Shown in pieces: positions 39,022 to 48,410 of a stretch of DNA of 64,000 nt. Source of the DNA: Lacisediminimonas profundi (GTDB lineage Bacteria > Pseudomonadota > Gammaproteobacteria > Burkholderiales > Burkholderiaceae_D); NCBI RefSeq assembly GCF_008831265.1, contig NZ_VTTH01000006.1:1-64000 (forward strand), read 5' to 3'. The notes below the pieces were generated by a model. That model saw only the letters and a program-made list of their open reading frames with translations. It was not told where the DNA came from and did not search any database. The translations under genes and the position numbers were made by a program. Each line of letters begins with the position of its first letter. Within the stretch, counting starts at the first letter, position 1.

Positions 39022-40190
39022 CAGCGTAGTTTCAGTGTCGACAAGCCAAACAGCACCAGGATCATGGTGATGATCCAGAAACGGACCACTACCTGCGTTT
39101 CTTTCCAGCCCTTCTGTTCGTAATGGTGGTGCAGCGGCGCCATCAGCAGCACCCTGCGGCCGACGCCGGTGCGCATCTTGGTGTACTTGAACCAGGCCAC
39201 CTGCAGCATGACGGACAGGGTTTCAACCACGAACACGCCGCCCATGATGAACAGCACAATTTCCTGGCGCACGATGACGGCAACCGTGCCGAGGGCGCCG
39301 CCGAGCGCGAGCGCGCCGACATCGCCCATGAACACCTGGGCCGGATGTGCGTTGTACCAGAGGAAGGCCAGGCAGGCCCCGGCCATCGCTCCGCAGAAAA
39401 TCAGCAGCTCACCGGCGCCCGGTATGTGCGGAATGAACAGGTAGCGGGCGTAATTCGCGCTGCCGGTCAGGTAGGCAATCAAGCCGAGCGCCGACCCGAC
39501 CATCACGGTAGGCATCGCCGCCAGTCCGTCCAGCCCGTCAGTCAGGTTGACCGCATTGCTGGTGCCGACGATCACGAAATAGGTCAGCGCGATGAAGCCC
39601 CATACGCCGAGCGGGTAGCTGATGGTCTTGAAGAAGGGCACGATCAGGTCCGCCTTGGGCGGAAGGTCCATGCTGAAGCCTGATTGCACCCAGGCCATGA
39701 ACAATTGCCAGACTTTGATATTGGTCTCGCCCGAGACGGAAAATGCCAGGTAAAAGGCCGCGATCAAGCCGATCAGCGACTGCCAGAAGTATTTCTCCCT
39801 GGACGGCATGCCTTTCGGGTCCTTGTGGACCACCTTGCGATAGTCATCGGCCCAGCCGATCGCGCCGAATCCGAAGGTCACCAGAATTACCGGCCAGATG
39901 AAGCGGTTGCTCCAGTCGCACCAGAGCACGGTCGCCACGGCGATCGCAATCAGGATCAGCGCGCCGCCCATGGTCGGCGTGCCGGACTTGACCAGGTGGG
40001 TCTGCGGCCCGTCGGTGCGCACCGCCTGCCCGACCTTCAGCCGGGTCAGCATGCGGATCACGGCGGGACCGAAAAACAATCCGATCGCCAGCGCCGTCAG
40101 GGTCGCGAACACCGCGCGGAATGTGATGAAGTTGAATACGCGCAGGAAGCCGTACTCCTGCTGGAACATGTTGGCGAGCCATAGCAGCAT
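39021..40190 (-). CDS. mraY: Phospho-N-acetylmuramoyl-pentapeptide transferase
   Basis: This 389-residue protein with ten membrane segments transfers phospho-MurNAc-pentapeptide to undecaprenyl phosphate, giving lipid I. The signature [13 protein letters not shown] (with the metal-binding aspartates), the DDYRKV loop and the HHHYE region are all seen. It starts 1 base after the murF stop and its own stop overlaps murD by one base. Confidence 0.97.
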   Translation of the reverse strand: MLLWLANMFQQEYGFLRVFNFITFRAVFATLTALAIGLFFGPAVIRMLTRLKVGQAVRTDGPQTHLVKSGTPTMGGALILIAIAVATVLWCDWSNRFIWPVILVTFGFGAIGWADDYRKVVHKDPKGMPSREKYFWQSLIGLIAAFYLAFSVSGETNIKVWQLFMAWVQSGFSMDLPPKADLIVPFFKTISYPLGVWGFIALTYFVIVGTSNAVNLTDGLDGLAAMPTVMVGSALGLIAYLTGSANYARYLFIPHIPGAGELLIFCGAMAGACLAFLWYNAHPAQVFMGDVGALALGGALGTVAVIVRQEIVLFIMGGVFVVETLSVMLQVAWFKYTKMRTGVGRRVLLMAPLHHHYEQKGWKETQVVVRFWIITMILVLFGLSTLKLR

Positions 40191-40191
40191 G

Positions 40192-41568
40192 TCAGTGCGC
40201 CTCCTGTTTTGTTTCGCCAGTCAGGTACTGCACTGTCCGTTCCATGCGCATGAAGCGCGATCCTTTTACCAGCACGGTCGTCTCTGGCGAGGCGACTGCC
40301 TGCACGGCCTGGTTGAGCGCGTCGATGTCGGCCGCATGGCGGCCACGGGGGCCAAACGCCGCGGTCGCATGCTGTGCCAGTTCGCCCAGGGTGAACAACT
40401 GCTCGATGCCACGCCCGCGCGCATAGGCGCCGATTTCAATGTGGAACTGCCGGCCTTCCTGCCCGACTTCGCCCATATCGCCCAGTACCAGCACGCGCGG
40501 TGCAGCGCATTGCGCCAGCACGTCGATCGCGGCGCGCACCGAGTCCGGATTGGCGTTGTAGGTGTCATCGATCACAGTGGCGCCATTTGCCGCCACCTTG
40601 TGCTGCAGCCTGCCAGTGACCGGCGCGAACGTTTCCAGCCCGCGCACGATTGCCTTGCGGTGCACGCCGATCGCAAGGCAGCAGGCGATCGCCGCCAGCG
40701 CGTTGCGCACGTTGTGGACGCCGGCGGCCGCCAGGTTGAGCACAAAGGTGTGATCCTTGACCCTGACCGTCATCTCGCTGCCGAATGCGGCGGGCTTCCA
40801 GGTGCAGGACACGCTGGCGTCATCCGACAGCCCGAAGGTCAGGACCTTGCGCTGGACGCCGCCCTTGACATAGCTGCGCCACAGCGGGGTATAGGTGTCG
40901 TCTGCCGGAAACACGGCGACACCGTGCTTCGGCAGCGAGCGCAGGACGCTGCCGTTTTCCTGCGCAACAGCCTCGACGCTGGCCATGAATTCCTGATGTT
41001 CGCGCTGGGCATTGTTCACCAGCGCCACGGTCGGCTGCGCAATGGCGGCCAGACGTGCAATTTCGCCGGGGTGGTTCATGCCAAGTTCAAGCACGGCAGC
41101 GCGATGACCGGCCTCCAGCCGCAACAGGGTCAGCGGCACGCCGATCTCGTTGTTGAAGTTGCCGCGGGTGGCAAGGTAATTGTCCTCCCCGTACTCAAGC
41201 TTCAGGATGGACGCGATCATTTCCTTGACCGTGGTCTTGCCATTGCTGCCGGTGACCGCGATCAGCGGCATGTCGAACTGGGTGCGCCAGAAATTGCCGA
41301 TTTCACCCAGTGCGATCCGGCTATCCGGAACGATCAGCGCCGGCAAGGCAAAGCCCGGCGGCACCCGCTCGGCAACCACGGCTGCCGCACCGGCGGCTGC
41401 CACCTGGCCCAGGAATTCGTGGGCGTCGAAACGCTCTCCGCGCAAAGCGATGAACAGGTTTCCCGGCCTCACTTCACGGCTGTTGGTCGATACGCCACTG
41501 AACACCGCCTCGGTCGTCATGACCGAGCCGGCGACGCGGCGTTGCAGATGAGCCAACGATGACTGCAT
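40192..41568 (-). CDS. murF: UDP-MurNAc-tripeptide--D-Ala-D-Ala ligase
   Basis: This 458-residue Mur ligase adds the D-Ala-D-Ala dipeptide. The ATP loop [24 protein letters not shown] of the N-terminal domain and [10 protein letters not shown] are family marks. The ATG at 41568 overlaps the murE stop by one base (TGATG); a TTG one codon earlier is also possible. Confidence 0.96.
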   Translation of the reverse strand: MQSSLAHLQRRVAGSVMTTEAVFSGVSTNSREVRPGNLFIALRGERFDAHEFLGQVAAAGAAAVVAERVPPGFALPALIVPDSRIALGEIGNFWRTQFDMPLIAVTGSNGKTTVKEMIASILKLEYGEDNYLATRGNFNNEIGVPLTLLRLEAGHRAAVLELGMNHPGEIARLAAIAQPTVALVNNAQREHQEFMASVEAVAQENGSVLRSLPKHGVAVFPADDTYTPLWRSYVKGGVQRKVLTFGLSDDASVSCTWKPAAFGSEMTVRVKDHTFVLNLAAAGVHNVRNALAAIACCLAIGVHRKAIVRGLETFAPVTGRLQHKVAANGATVIDDTYNANPDSVRAAIDVLAQCAAPRVLVLGDMGEVGQEGRQFHIEIGAYARGRGIEQLFTLGELAQHATAAFGPRGRHAADIDALNQAVQAVASPETTVLVKGSRFMRMERTVQYLTGETKQEAH

Positions 41569-43094
41569 CAAGTATTTCCTTTCATCGTCGCTCGCGACAG
41601 CAGGGCCAGCGCAGCATGGTCCTCGTCCAGGAACAGCTGCTTGCGACCCTTTATGTCCTGATAATTTTCATGGCCTTTGCCGGCCAGCAGAACCACGTCT
41701 GCCCGCGACGAATGGCGAATCGCCCAAAGAATCGCGGCCGCGCGATCTTCTACCGTCTGCGGCGCAACGGGCATGCCCGCCACGATCTGCCGGATGATCG
41801 CGGCCGGATCTTCGGTGCGCGGATTGTCACTGGTGACCACGACGTCGTCGGCCAGCGCTGCCGCGACTGCGCCCATCTGCGGCCGCTTGCCGGGATCGCG
41901 GTCGCCGCCGCAGCCGAACACGCACCACAGCCGGCCACCGCGCTCCTGCGCCACCTGGCGCAGGCAAGCCAGCGTTTTTTCCAGCGCATCCGGCGTGTGC
42001 GCGTAGTCGATCACCACCAGCGGCGCATCCTGCCCGCCAAGTTGCTGCATGCGTCCCGGCACGGACTGCAGGTTCTCGATCAGGTCTATGGTGGTCTGCC
42101 ATTCGATCCCGCGCGCCAGCAGCACGCCGGCAATGCCGAGCACGTTGCTGACATTGAAGCGGCCGACCAACTGGGTGCGCACTGGTCCGCTGCCGAACGG
42201 CGAATCAAGATTGAATCCGGTGCCGGCCTGGGTACTCTTGATCTGGCTCGCCCGCAATACCGGGAAATCCAACCCGGTGGCAGCAGCATCGTCGATGGTG
42301 TAACCGATCAGCGACAGGCCCGGGCGCGAACCAAGCCGCCCTGCCAGCCGCAACCCGGCCGGATCGTCCAGGTTGAGCACTGCATGTTGCAGTCCCGGCC
42401 AGTCGAACAACATCGCCTTGGCGTTCTCGTAGTCCTGCATGCTGCCGTGGAAGTCGAGATGATCACGGGTCAGGTTGGTGAACAGGGCGACGTCAAAGTG
42501 CAAGCCATCGAGCCGGCCCTGCTGCAAGCCGATCGACGATGCCTCGATGGCCAGCGCCCAGGCGCCGGCATCGCGCAATTCGACCAACCGGCGCTGCAGT
42601 TGCACGGCGTCGGGGGTGGTGAAACCGGTGGCACTGAACTCGCCCATGCGGCCGTTGGCCCACAGGCCGGCGCCGAGCGTGCCGACCACGGCAACCGGCC
42701 CGTCCACCTGCGACAGCGCGCAACCCAGCCATTGGGTGCAAGAGGTCTTTCCATTAGTGCCGGTGACGGCGACCGCGAACATGTTGCGGTCCGGTGCGTC
42801 ATACCAGGCCGAGGCGATCAGCCCGGCCAGCTGGCGCAAGCCCGGAACCGCCAGGTGCGGCAAGGTCCAGTCCGGATCCCAGGCGAAATCCGCCGACTCT
42901 TCAAACACGACGCCGGCCGCGCCGCGGCTGATTGCATCGGCAATGTAGCGCCGTCCGTCCGAGGTGTCGCCGGGATAGGCCAGGAACAGGTCGCCAGCGG
43001 CCAGCGTGCGCGAGTCCGGGCACAGCTGCGCACCGCTTGCCGCCCCTTTCATCCAGGCGGTGGCGTTGGCGATGATGGCGTCGGTCACTGGCAT
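41568..43094 (-). CDS. murE: UDP-MurNAc-L-Ala-D-Glu--meso-diaminopimelate ligase
   Basis: This 508-residue Mur ligase adds the third amino acid of the stem peptide. The ATP loop is TGTNGKTS. The DNPR motif (in TSDNPRTEDP) shows that it uses meso-diaminopimelate rather than lysine. The start at 43094 overlaps the ftsI stop by one base (TGATG), with a GTG one codon upstream as alternative. Confidence 0.96.
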   Translation of the reverse strand: MPVTDAIIANATAWMKGAASGAQLCPDSRTLAAGDLFLAYPGDTSDGRRYIADAISRGAAGVVFEESADFAWDPDWTLPHLAVPGLRQLAGLIASAWYDAPDRNMFAVAVTGTNGKTSCTQWLGCALSQVDGPVAVVGTLGAGLWANGRMGEFSATGFTTPDAVQLQRRLVELRDAGAWALAIEASSIGLQQGRLDGLHFDVALFTNLTRDHLDFHGSMQDYENAKAMLFDWPGLQHAVLNLDDPAGLRLAGRLGSRPGLSLIGYTIDDAAATGLDFPVLRASQIKSTQAGTGFNLDSPFGSGPVRTQLVGRFNVSNVLGIAGVLLARGIEWQTTIDLIENLQSVPGRMQQLGGQDAPLVVIDYAHTPDALEKTLACLRQVAQERGGRLWCVFGCGGDRDPGKRPQMGAVAAALADDVVVTSDNPRTEDPAAIIRQIVAGMPVAPQTVEDRAAAILWAIRHSSRADVVLLAGKGHENYQDIKGRKQLFLDEDHAALALLSRATMKGNT

Positions 43095-44851
43095 CACAGG
43101 CTCTCCACCAGCGCATCCGGCGGGATGATGATGTTGGTCACGCTGGAATCCGGCGCGACGTTCAGGGCGCGCAGCGCACTTGCCGCGACCGCCGAAAACA
43201 CCGGCGCTGCCACATTACCGCCGTAGTACTGGCCGTTGGACGGCTCGTCGACCATCACGGCGATGATGATGCGCGGGTCGGACACCGGCGCAAAGCCGAC
43301 GAAGGACGCCACATATTTCCGTACGTACTGGCCGCCTGCCAGCTTGTGGGCGGTGCCGGTCTTGCCGGCAACCCGATAACCTGCAACCTGCGCCTTGGGC
43401 GCGGTACCGCCCGGCCCGGCCGCTTTTTCAAGCATTTCGCGCAGCGCCCGCGCGGTGTTCTCGGAAATCACCCTCTGGCCGACCGGTTTCTCGTTCAGCT
43501 TCTGGAAGCTGAGCGGGATCATGTCGCCGTCGCGGGCGAAGATCATGTAGGAACGCGCCATCTGGATCAGCGACACTGAAATGCCGTGGCCGTAGCTCAT
43601 GGTCGCCTGCTCGATCGGCCGCCAGGACTTGAACGGCCGCACCCGGCCGGCGACGGCGCCAGGGAAACCGAAGCGCGGCTGCTGGCCGAAGCCCACGTTC
43701 GTGAACATCTCCCACATCTCTTCAGGCTCCATCTGCAACGCGATCTTCGCGGTGCCGACGTTGGAAGACTTTTCGATGATCTGCGCCACGCTCAATATGC
43801 CATGCGGGTGGGCGTCGCCAATGGTGGCACGGCCGATGGTGAGCTTGCCGGGCGCGGTCTGGATCATGGTTGCCGGCGTCATCCGCTTTTCTTCCAGCGC
43901 CAGCGCGACGGTAAACGGCTTCATGGTCGAACCGGGCTCGAAGGTATCGGTCAGCACCCGGTTGCGCAGTTGGGCGCCGGTCAGGATCGAGCGGTTGTTC
44001 GGGTTGTAGGTTGGCAGGTTGGCCAGCGCCAGCACTTCGCCGGTGCGCACGTCCAGCACCACCGCGGCGCCTGCCTTTGCCTTGTGCAGGTCGACCGCTT
44101 CCTTGAGCTTGGTAAAGGCGATGTACTGGATCTTGCTGTCCAGCGACAGCACCAGCTCCTTGCCATCGTGCGGGTCGCGGATTGCGCCGATATCCTCGAC
44201 CACCCGGCCCAGGCGGTCCTTGATCACGCGCCGGCTGCCGGTGGTGCCGGCCAGGGTTTTCTGCGCCGCCAGTTCCATTCCGTCCTGGCCCGCGTCCTCG
44301 ACATTGGTGAAGCCGACCACATGGGCCATCACTTCGCCTTCCGGATAGAAACGCTTGTACTCCTTGCGCGTTTCGATGCCGGCGATGTTCAGCTTGAGGA
44401 TCTTGTCGACCGTCTCTTGCTCGACCTGGCGCTTCAGGTAAACGAAAGTCCGGTCCGAATCGAGCTTCTTGCGCAGGTCGCGCTCGTTCATCTCCAGCAG
44501 GCGCGCCAGTTCGCGCAGCTTGTCAGCCGGCGCTTCCAGCACGTCCTCCGGAATCGCCCACACGGCCTTGACCGGCAAGGACGACGCCAGCACCTGCCCA
44601 TTGCGGTCGGTGATCTTGCCGCGTGTGGCTGGCAACTCCAGTGTGCGCGCATAGCGCGACTCGCCCTGCTTTTGCAGGAATTCGCGCGACAAGCCCTGCA
44701 GCCAGAGCGCCCGGCAGATCAATGCAAAGAATGCGGCGAACAGCACGAACAGGACCACACGCGAACGCCATGCAGGCAGCTTGACTGCCAGCAGCGGACT
44801 GGTGGAAAAGGGTATCCCGCGGGCAGCGGTGGTGCGGGGGGCGACAGCCAT
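43094..44851 (-). CDS. ftsI: Septal peptidoglycan transpeptidase FtsI (PBP3)
   Basis: This 585-residue class B penicillin-binding protein has one N-terminal membrane segment (about 30-47), a pedestal domain and the transpeptidase. The catalytic motifs are S308-T-M-K311, S362-S-N364 and K497-T-G499. It cross-links septal murein together with FtsW. The start at 44851 overlaps the ftsL stop by one base (TAATG). A longer frame to 44983 reads through ftsL. Confidence 0.97.
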   Translation of the reverse strand: MAVAPRTTAARGIPFSTSPLLAVKLPAWRSRVVLFVLFAAFFALICRALWLQGLSREFLQKQGESRYARTLELPATRGKITDRNGQVLASSLPVKAVWAIPEDVLEAPADKLRELARLLEMNERDLRKKLDSDRTFVYLKRQVEQETVDKILKLNIAGIETRKEYKRFYPEGEVMAHVVGFTNVEDAGQDGMELAAQKTLAGTTGSRRVIKDRLGRVVEDIGAIRDPHDGKELVLSLDSKIQYIAFTKLKEAVDLHKAKAGAAVVLDVRTGEVLALANLPTYNPNNRSILTGAQLRNRVLTDTFEPGSTMKPFTVALALEEKRMTPATMIQTAPGKLTIGRATIGDAHPHGILSVAQIIEKSSNVGTAKIALQMEPEEMWEMFTNVGFGQQPRFGFPGAVAGRVRPFKSWRPIEQATMSYGHGISVSLIQMARSYMIFARDGDMIPLSFQKLNEKPVGQRVISENTARALREMLEKAAGPGGTAPKAQVAGYRVAGKTGTAHKLAGGQYVRKYVASFVGFAPVSDPRIIIAVMVDEPSNGQYYGGNVAAPVFSAVAASALRALNVAPDSSVTNIIIPPDALVESL

Positions 44852-45123
44852 TATTTGCCCCCCAGTGTCAGGTATTGGGTGCGTCCGGGCGTGACCGGGA
44901 CCATGTTCAGGTCGCGCCGGGCGTTGGCCTCGATGCGCGCGCTCTTGCCCAGCGTGGACTGATCGAGTTGCAACTGCGACCATTCGACATCAAGCTGGCG
45001 CGCCAGGCCCTGGGCACGCTCGAGTTCGATGAACAGGCGGCGTGATTGATACTGCGCCGTGACCAGCGACAGCGCGCACAGGACCAGCAACAGGGTCAGC
45101 ACGGAGGCGAAGCGGCCGCTCAC
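44851..45123 (-). CDS. ftsL: Cell division protein FtsL
   Basis: This 90-residue bitopic protein has a membrane segment at about 5-24 and a periplasmic leucine-zipper-like coiled coil (about 25-70) that pairs with FtsB and activates FtsWI. It starts with GTG whose last two bases are shared with the rsmH stop (GTGA). Short and poorly conserved in sequence, it is identified by position and architecture. Confidence 0.9.
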   Translation of the reverse strand: MSGRFASVLTLLLVLCALSLVTAQYQSRRLFIELERAQGLARQLDVEWSQLQLDQSTLGKSARIEANARRDLNMVPVTPGRTQYLTLGGK

Positions 45124-46091
45124 TGCAGGCCTCCCGGGAGAGGAATCCGCTCGGCGACGCGCATGATGGCGGAACGGGCGCGCGGGTTGACGGCTATCTC
45201 GGCGTCGTCCGGCTTGTACCGGCCCAGCAGGCGCATTTCAGGTGAGGGCAAGTCAACGGCGCGAATGGGAAGGCGACGGTCCGGCTGGGGCAGCTTTGCG
45301 CGGCTGGCCATGAACTGCTTGACGATGCGGTCTTCCAGCGAGTGAAAGCTGATCACCACCAACCTCCCGTGCGGAGCCAAGCGATTGAACGCGCGTGCCA
45401 AACCTACTTCGAGTTCTTCAAGCTCCTGATTGATGTAAATCCGGATGGCCTGAAAGGTACGAGTGGCCGGATCCTTGCCTTTTTCGCGGGTCTTGACAGC
45501 GCCAGCCACGATCCCGGCAAGCTGCCGTGTGCTTGAAATTGGCGCGACTGCCCGGCTAGCAACAATCGCCTTTGCAATCGAAACAGCAAACCGTTCTTCC
45601 CCATATTCGCGTATCACTTTCTGTATGTTCTCTTGGCTTTCGGTAGCCAGCCACTCGGCCGCCGAAATGCCACGCGTCGTGTCCATGCGCATGTCGAGCG
45701 GACCGTCATGGCGAAAGCTGAATCCCCGCTCGGCTGCATCCACCTGCGGGGAAGAAATCCCGAGGTCCAGCAGTACGCCATCCACCTCCCCGATTGCCCG
45801 TGACTCCAGTTCTTCGTCCAGTGTTGCGAAGCTGCCATGCACGATGTCGAAGCGCGGATCGGCGGCTGCCAGCGCGCGGCCTACTGCGATCGCCTCCGGG
45901 TCCTTGTCGAACGCCAGCAGGCGCCCTTGTGCCGACAACTGCCCGAGGATCCTGCCGCTGTGCCCGCCGCGCCCGAAAGTGCCGTCCACGTAAATGCCGT
46001 CACGACGCTCGCCCTCGAGCGCAAGCGCTTCGATTGCTTCATCTAGCAGCACTGTACGGTGCTGCAGTTCTGGCACCGCTGGGGACATCAT
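45120..46091 (-). CDS. rsmH: 16S rRNA (cytosine-1402-N4)-methyltransferase
   Basis: This 323-residue SAM-dependent methyltransferase modifies C1402 in the ribosomal decoding centre. The SAM-binding [10 protein letters not shown] and the [11 protein letters not shown] motif are typical. The consecutive codons GTG-ATG-ATG at 46094-46086 all follow the mraZ stop closely; the first ATG (46091) is used. No strong ribosome-binding site is visible, consistent with coupling to mraZ. Confidence 0.95.
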   Translation of the reverse strand: MMSPAVPELQHRTVLLDEAIEALALEGERRDGIYVDGTFGRGGHSGRILGQLSAQGRLLAFDKDPEAIAVGRALAAADPRFDIVHGSFATLDEELESRAIGEVDGVLLDLGISSPQVDAAERGFSFRHDGPLDMRMDTTRGISAAEWLATESQENIQKVIREYGEERFAVSIAKAIVASRAVAPISSTRQLAGIVAGAVKTREKGKDPATRTFQAIRIYINQELEELEVGLARAFNRLAPHGRLVVISFHSLEDRIVKQFMASRAKLPQPDRRLPIRAVDLPSPEMRLLGRYKPDDAEIAVNPRARSAIMRVAERIPLPGGLQ

Positions 46092-46097
46092 CACGAA

Positions 46098-46526
46098 TCA
46101 GAATGAAAAATTGTTCAACACATCCGGCATGCCGGCCGCTACCGCCTCGGCTTCGCTCTGCTCCAGCTTGGCCGCGTCCCAAATCTCGAAGTGACTGCCC
46201 ATGCCCAGCAACATCACGTCGCGGGTAATGCCGACTGCGCGGCGCAACTCGGGCGCGACCAGGATACGGCCGGCGCTGTCGAGATCGACGTCCTGCGCAT
46301 TGCCGAGAAAAATCCTTTGCCAGGATTTCGCCGACATCGGCCAGGAAGCGATCTGCTCGCGATGGCTTTCCCACACTGGCCGCGGGAAGAACAACAGGCA
46401 ACCGTGCGGATGCTTGGTCAGCGTGACCCGCCCTTCGCACTGGACCATCAGGGCGTCACGATGCTTCGCAGGGATCGACATGCGACCCTTGGCATCGAGA
46501 TTGAGTGCTGACGCGCCTTGAAACAC
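46098..46526 (-). CDS. mraZ: Transcriptional regulator MraZ
   Basis: This 142-residue protein has two AbrB/SpoVT-type swapped-hairpin domains, each with the core DAKGR (11-15) or DSAGR. MraZ assembles into a ring-shaped multimer that binds phased GTGGG/TGGG repeats and represses its own dcw operon. Those repeats are present upstream (46591-46625). It is the first gene of the cluster. Confidence 0.96.
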   Translation of the reverse strand: MFQGASALNLDAKGRMSIPAKHRDALMVQCEGRVTLTKHPHGCLLFFPRPVWESHREQIASWPMSAKSWQRIFLGNAQDVDLDSAGRILVAPELRRAVGITRDVMLLGMGSHFEIWDAAKLEQSEAEAVAAGMPDVLNNFSF

Positions 46527-46590
46527 CTTGAATGGCCTTTTTTTTGATTCCGCTTGTTGTCATTTCTGCAGCTTCGCCACAGAAATTCTT

Positions 46591-46625
46591 CCCACAAAAA
46601 AACACTTTTTCACACTGCTGCCCAC
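46591..46625 (-). promoter_or_regulatory. MraZ operator: four 10-bp-phased repeats
   Basis: On the minus strand GTGGG (46621-46625), GTGTG (46611-46615), GTGTT (46601-46605) and GTGGG (46591-46595) recur at exactly 10-bp intervals; a fifth, GTGGC, lies at 46576-46580. This matches the known MraZ site type of TGGG units with 5-bp spacers. The first unit overlaps the -10 box, so binding should block transcription. Confidence 0.85.
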
Positions 46626-46652
46626 TTTAGAGGAGGAAGAATTTGCGGTCAA
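46624..46652 (-). promoter_or_regulatory. Promoter of the dcw cluster
   Basis: TTGACC (-35, 46647-46652) and TAAAGT (-10, 46624-46629) are separated by 17 bp on the minus strand, about 100 bp upstream of the mraZ ATG. The -10 box runs directly into the first MraZ repeat. This is the best sigma-70-type promoter in the window. Confidence 0.8.
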
Positions 46653-47108
46653 GGAATATTCAGGGCACCAAGTCTCATTTATCTCAATGAAATTAAGGAC
46701 TTACAGACCATCCTTCAGAAGTTTGAAAACCATCAATTTGTAGTCGATTGAAGCACTTACGGAGGGAACTGAAGGTAGCGCATCACGTTAACACATGTGT
46801 TTACGGGAATTGATCAATGACAACAACGGTTTGCGCGCCGCCACAAGGCTTAGGCCATGGCCGGAAATTCAGGTTCGCAAAAAGATGGGGCGGACGAAAA
46901 TCCGCACTGGCAGGCGGGAGATGAGCGGCCGGTATCGAGGCGCGCTTTACAGTGCAAATTTGCATTGCAAATCACATTGCAAATCACATTGCAACTTGCA
47001 GGCGATCGCAGGAGCGGTTGGCATGGGTGCCCGCGGCCCGGGCAAACGTGACGCCGAGTGTCCATGCGCGTCGCGCCGGGCACTCGGGAGGTGCTCAAGA
47101 CTGCGCGA
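46653..47108. other. Gene-free, partly AT-rich region between the dcw promoter and the monooxygenase-like gene
   Basis: No supported gene lies here. The stretch 46653-46830 is clearly less GC-rich than its surroundings and contains the 12-bp palindrome AACACATGTGTT (46790-46801). Further on lies a run of direct repeats (46953-46994, listed separately). Small frames exist but lack ribosome-binding sites and recognisable products. Confidence 0.5.
46953..46994. repeat. Iteron-like 12-bp direct repeats
   Basis: The palindrome TGCAAATTTGCA (46953-46964) runs into CATTGCAAATCA at 46963-46974 and 46975-46986 and a partial copy CATTGCAA at 46987-46994. The spacing is close to one helical turn. Protein-binding or replication-type function is possible; nothing adjacent identifies a binder. 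Confidence 0.7.
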
Positions 47109-47411
47109 TCAGTGCGTCTTTTCGAGCAGGTTGAAGTGTTCGACTGCCGGCGGCGCCGCGAAATACGGACCGACGATTGCGCGCCAGGTCGCAAATGCCT
47201 CCGATCCGCGGAAATCCACCGTGTGATTTTCCAGCGTCGCCCAGTAGACCATCAGCACGTAGCGCTCGGGCGTCTCGATGCAGTGGTTGATCTGGTGGCC
47301 AAGGTAGCCCATTGACTTGCTGATGACTTCCGCCACGCCACGGCGGATCGCCAGGTCGAATTCCGCTTGCTTGCCCGGCTGTATTCTAAGGTCGGCTAAT
47401 TCAAGAATCAT
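47109..47411 (-). CDS. Antibiotic-biosynthesis-monooxygenase (ABM) domain protein
   Basis: This roughly 100-residue small alpha/beta-barrel protein begins MILELADLRIQPGKQAEF, contains the histidine-bearing GYLGHQINHCIETP and ends in FAAPPAVEHFNLLEK. The ABM/dimeric ferredoxin-like fold includes cofactor-free monooxygenases and haem-degrading enzymes; this member's substrate is unknown. The start at 47411 matches relatives; an ATG at 47429 behind AAGGG would add six residues. It stands alone on the minus strand, opposite to the following response regulator. Confidence 0.75.
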   Translation of the reverse strand: MILELADLRIQPGKQAEFDLAIRRGVAEVISKSMGYLGHQINHCIETPERYVLMVYWATLENHTVDFRGSEAFATWRAIVGPYFAAPPAVEHFNLLEKTH

Positions 47412-47602
47412 GAGTTTCGTGCCTTTCATGTTTGACACCCTTGTGAACCCGCTGTCGTGCCAACGTTCCCTCCAGTTCACATTCTCAGGGAGAAGATTTA
47501 ACTAATTGTCAGGAAGTAATGGACTTTACCTCATTTGTTGGTAAATTAGAGGCAACTCCGGTCCATTTCGCCCACTTGTTCGATGTTCGCACTTTCACAA
47601 TT

Positions 47603-48292
47603 ATGAGAATTGCTGTGCTCGATGAAGAACGCGGCCAGTGCGACCTGGTCTGCCAGGTGCTCAAGTCGGCGGGACATGCCTGCTTTCCCTTCAGCAGCGG
47701 CAAAGAGCTGCTGGCCCAATTGCGGCGGGAAAATTTCGACATGCTGATCCTGCATTGGCAGAGTACCGACACGGCACCGGACCAGGTGGTGCAAACGGTT
47801 CGCGAGACCCTCCCCTCAAATCTGCCCATCCTGTTCATAACCGGCCGTTCGTGCGAAGACGACATCATTGCCGGGCTGGCAAGTGGCGCCAACGATTACA
47901 TCATCAAGCCGGTCCGGCGCGGCGAACTTGTGGCCAGGATCCAGGCGCTGCTGCGGCGTGCCTACCCCTCGCACAATGCGGTCGAACAAATTCAGTTCGG
48001 CAACTATGTGTTCGAGTCACGCACCGGCCGCCTGACGGTAGAGGGCCAGGCGGTCGACCTGACCCACAAGGAATTCGACCTCGCCCTGCTGTTTTTCCGG
48101 AACATGGGCCGCCCATTATCGCGTGCCTACATACTTGAAGCAGTCTGGGCGCGCGACGTCGACGTGCCCTCCCGCACCATGGACACCCATGTTTCACGCG
48201 TGCGCAGCAAGCTGAAATTGCGCCCGGAACACGGCTACCGGCTAGCGCCGGTATACAGTTACGGCTATCGGCTCGAGCAAACGACGGCCTGA
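47603..48292 (+). CDS. OmpR-type response regulator with atypical receiver (no phospho-acceptor Asp)
   Basis: This 229-residue regulator has an N-terminal receiver fold (1-118) and a winged-helix DNA-binding domain (about 130-225, with LTHKEFDLALLFF and TMDTHVSRVRSKL). In the receiver the acidic D7/E8, T80 and K102 are present, but the residue expected to be phosphorylated is His51 (in LILHWQST). It therefore probably works without classical phosphorylation. The start at 47603 gives the normal N-terminus; a frame from 47519 adds 28 unrelated residues. No sensor kinase gene is adjacent. Targets unknown. Confidence 0.85.
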   Translation: MRIAVLDEERGQCDLVCQVLKSAGHACFPFSSGKELLAQLRRENFDMLILHWQSTDTAPDQVVQTVRETLPSNLPILFITGRSCEDDIIAGLASGANDYIIKPVRRGELVARIQALLRRAYPSHNAVEQIQFGNYVFESRTGRLTVEGQAVDLTHKEFDLALLFFRNMGRPLSRAYILEAVWARDVDVPSRTMDTHVSRVRSKLKLRPEHGYRLAPVYSYGYRLEQTTA

Positions 48293-48348
48293 GCAGGACG
48301 TCCCCACTCTTGCAATCGGGCAGCAGGAGCCGGATATGGGCAACAGGC

Positions 48349-48354
48349 TATAAT
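48349..48354 (+). promoter_or_regulatory. Candidate -10 element for hemA
   Basis: TATAAT occurs 56 bases upstream of the hemA ATG. No convincing -35 hexamer lies at the right distance, so activator dependence or coincidence are both possible. Confidence 0.35.
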
Positions 48355-48410
48355 AGAGCCCGTCTTCCGTCCCTAATCCAATCTTGTCCGATCGCACCGG
48401 TCACTACCGA

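Noticed and set aside
46528-46751. Small plus-strand frames over the mraZ promoter
   Set aside because: They overlap the MraZ operator and promoter, have no Shine-Dalgarno sequence and no recognisable product.
46963-46994. Direct repeats considered as a CRISPR array
   Set aside because: The repeats are 12 bp, contiguous and without spacers; no cas gene is in the window.
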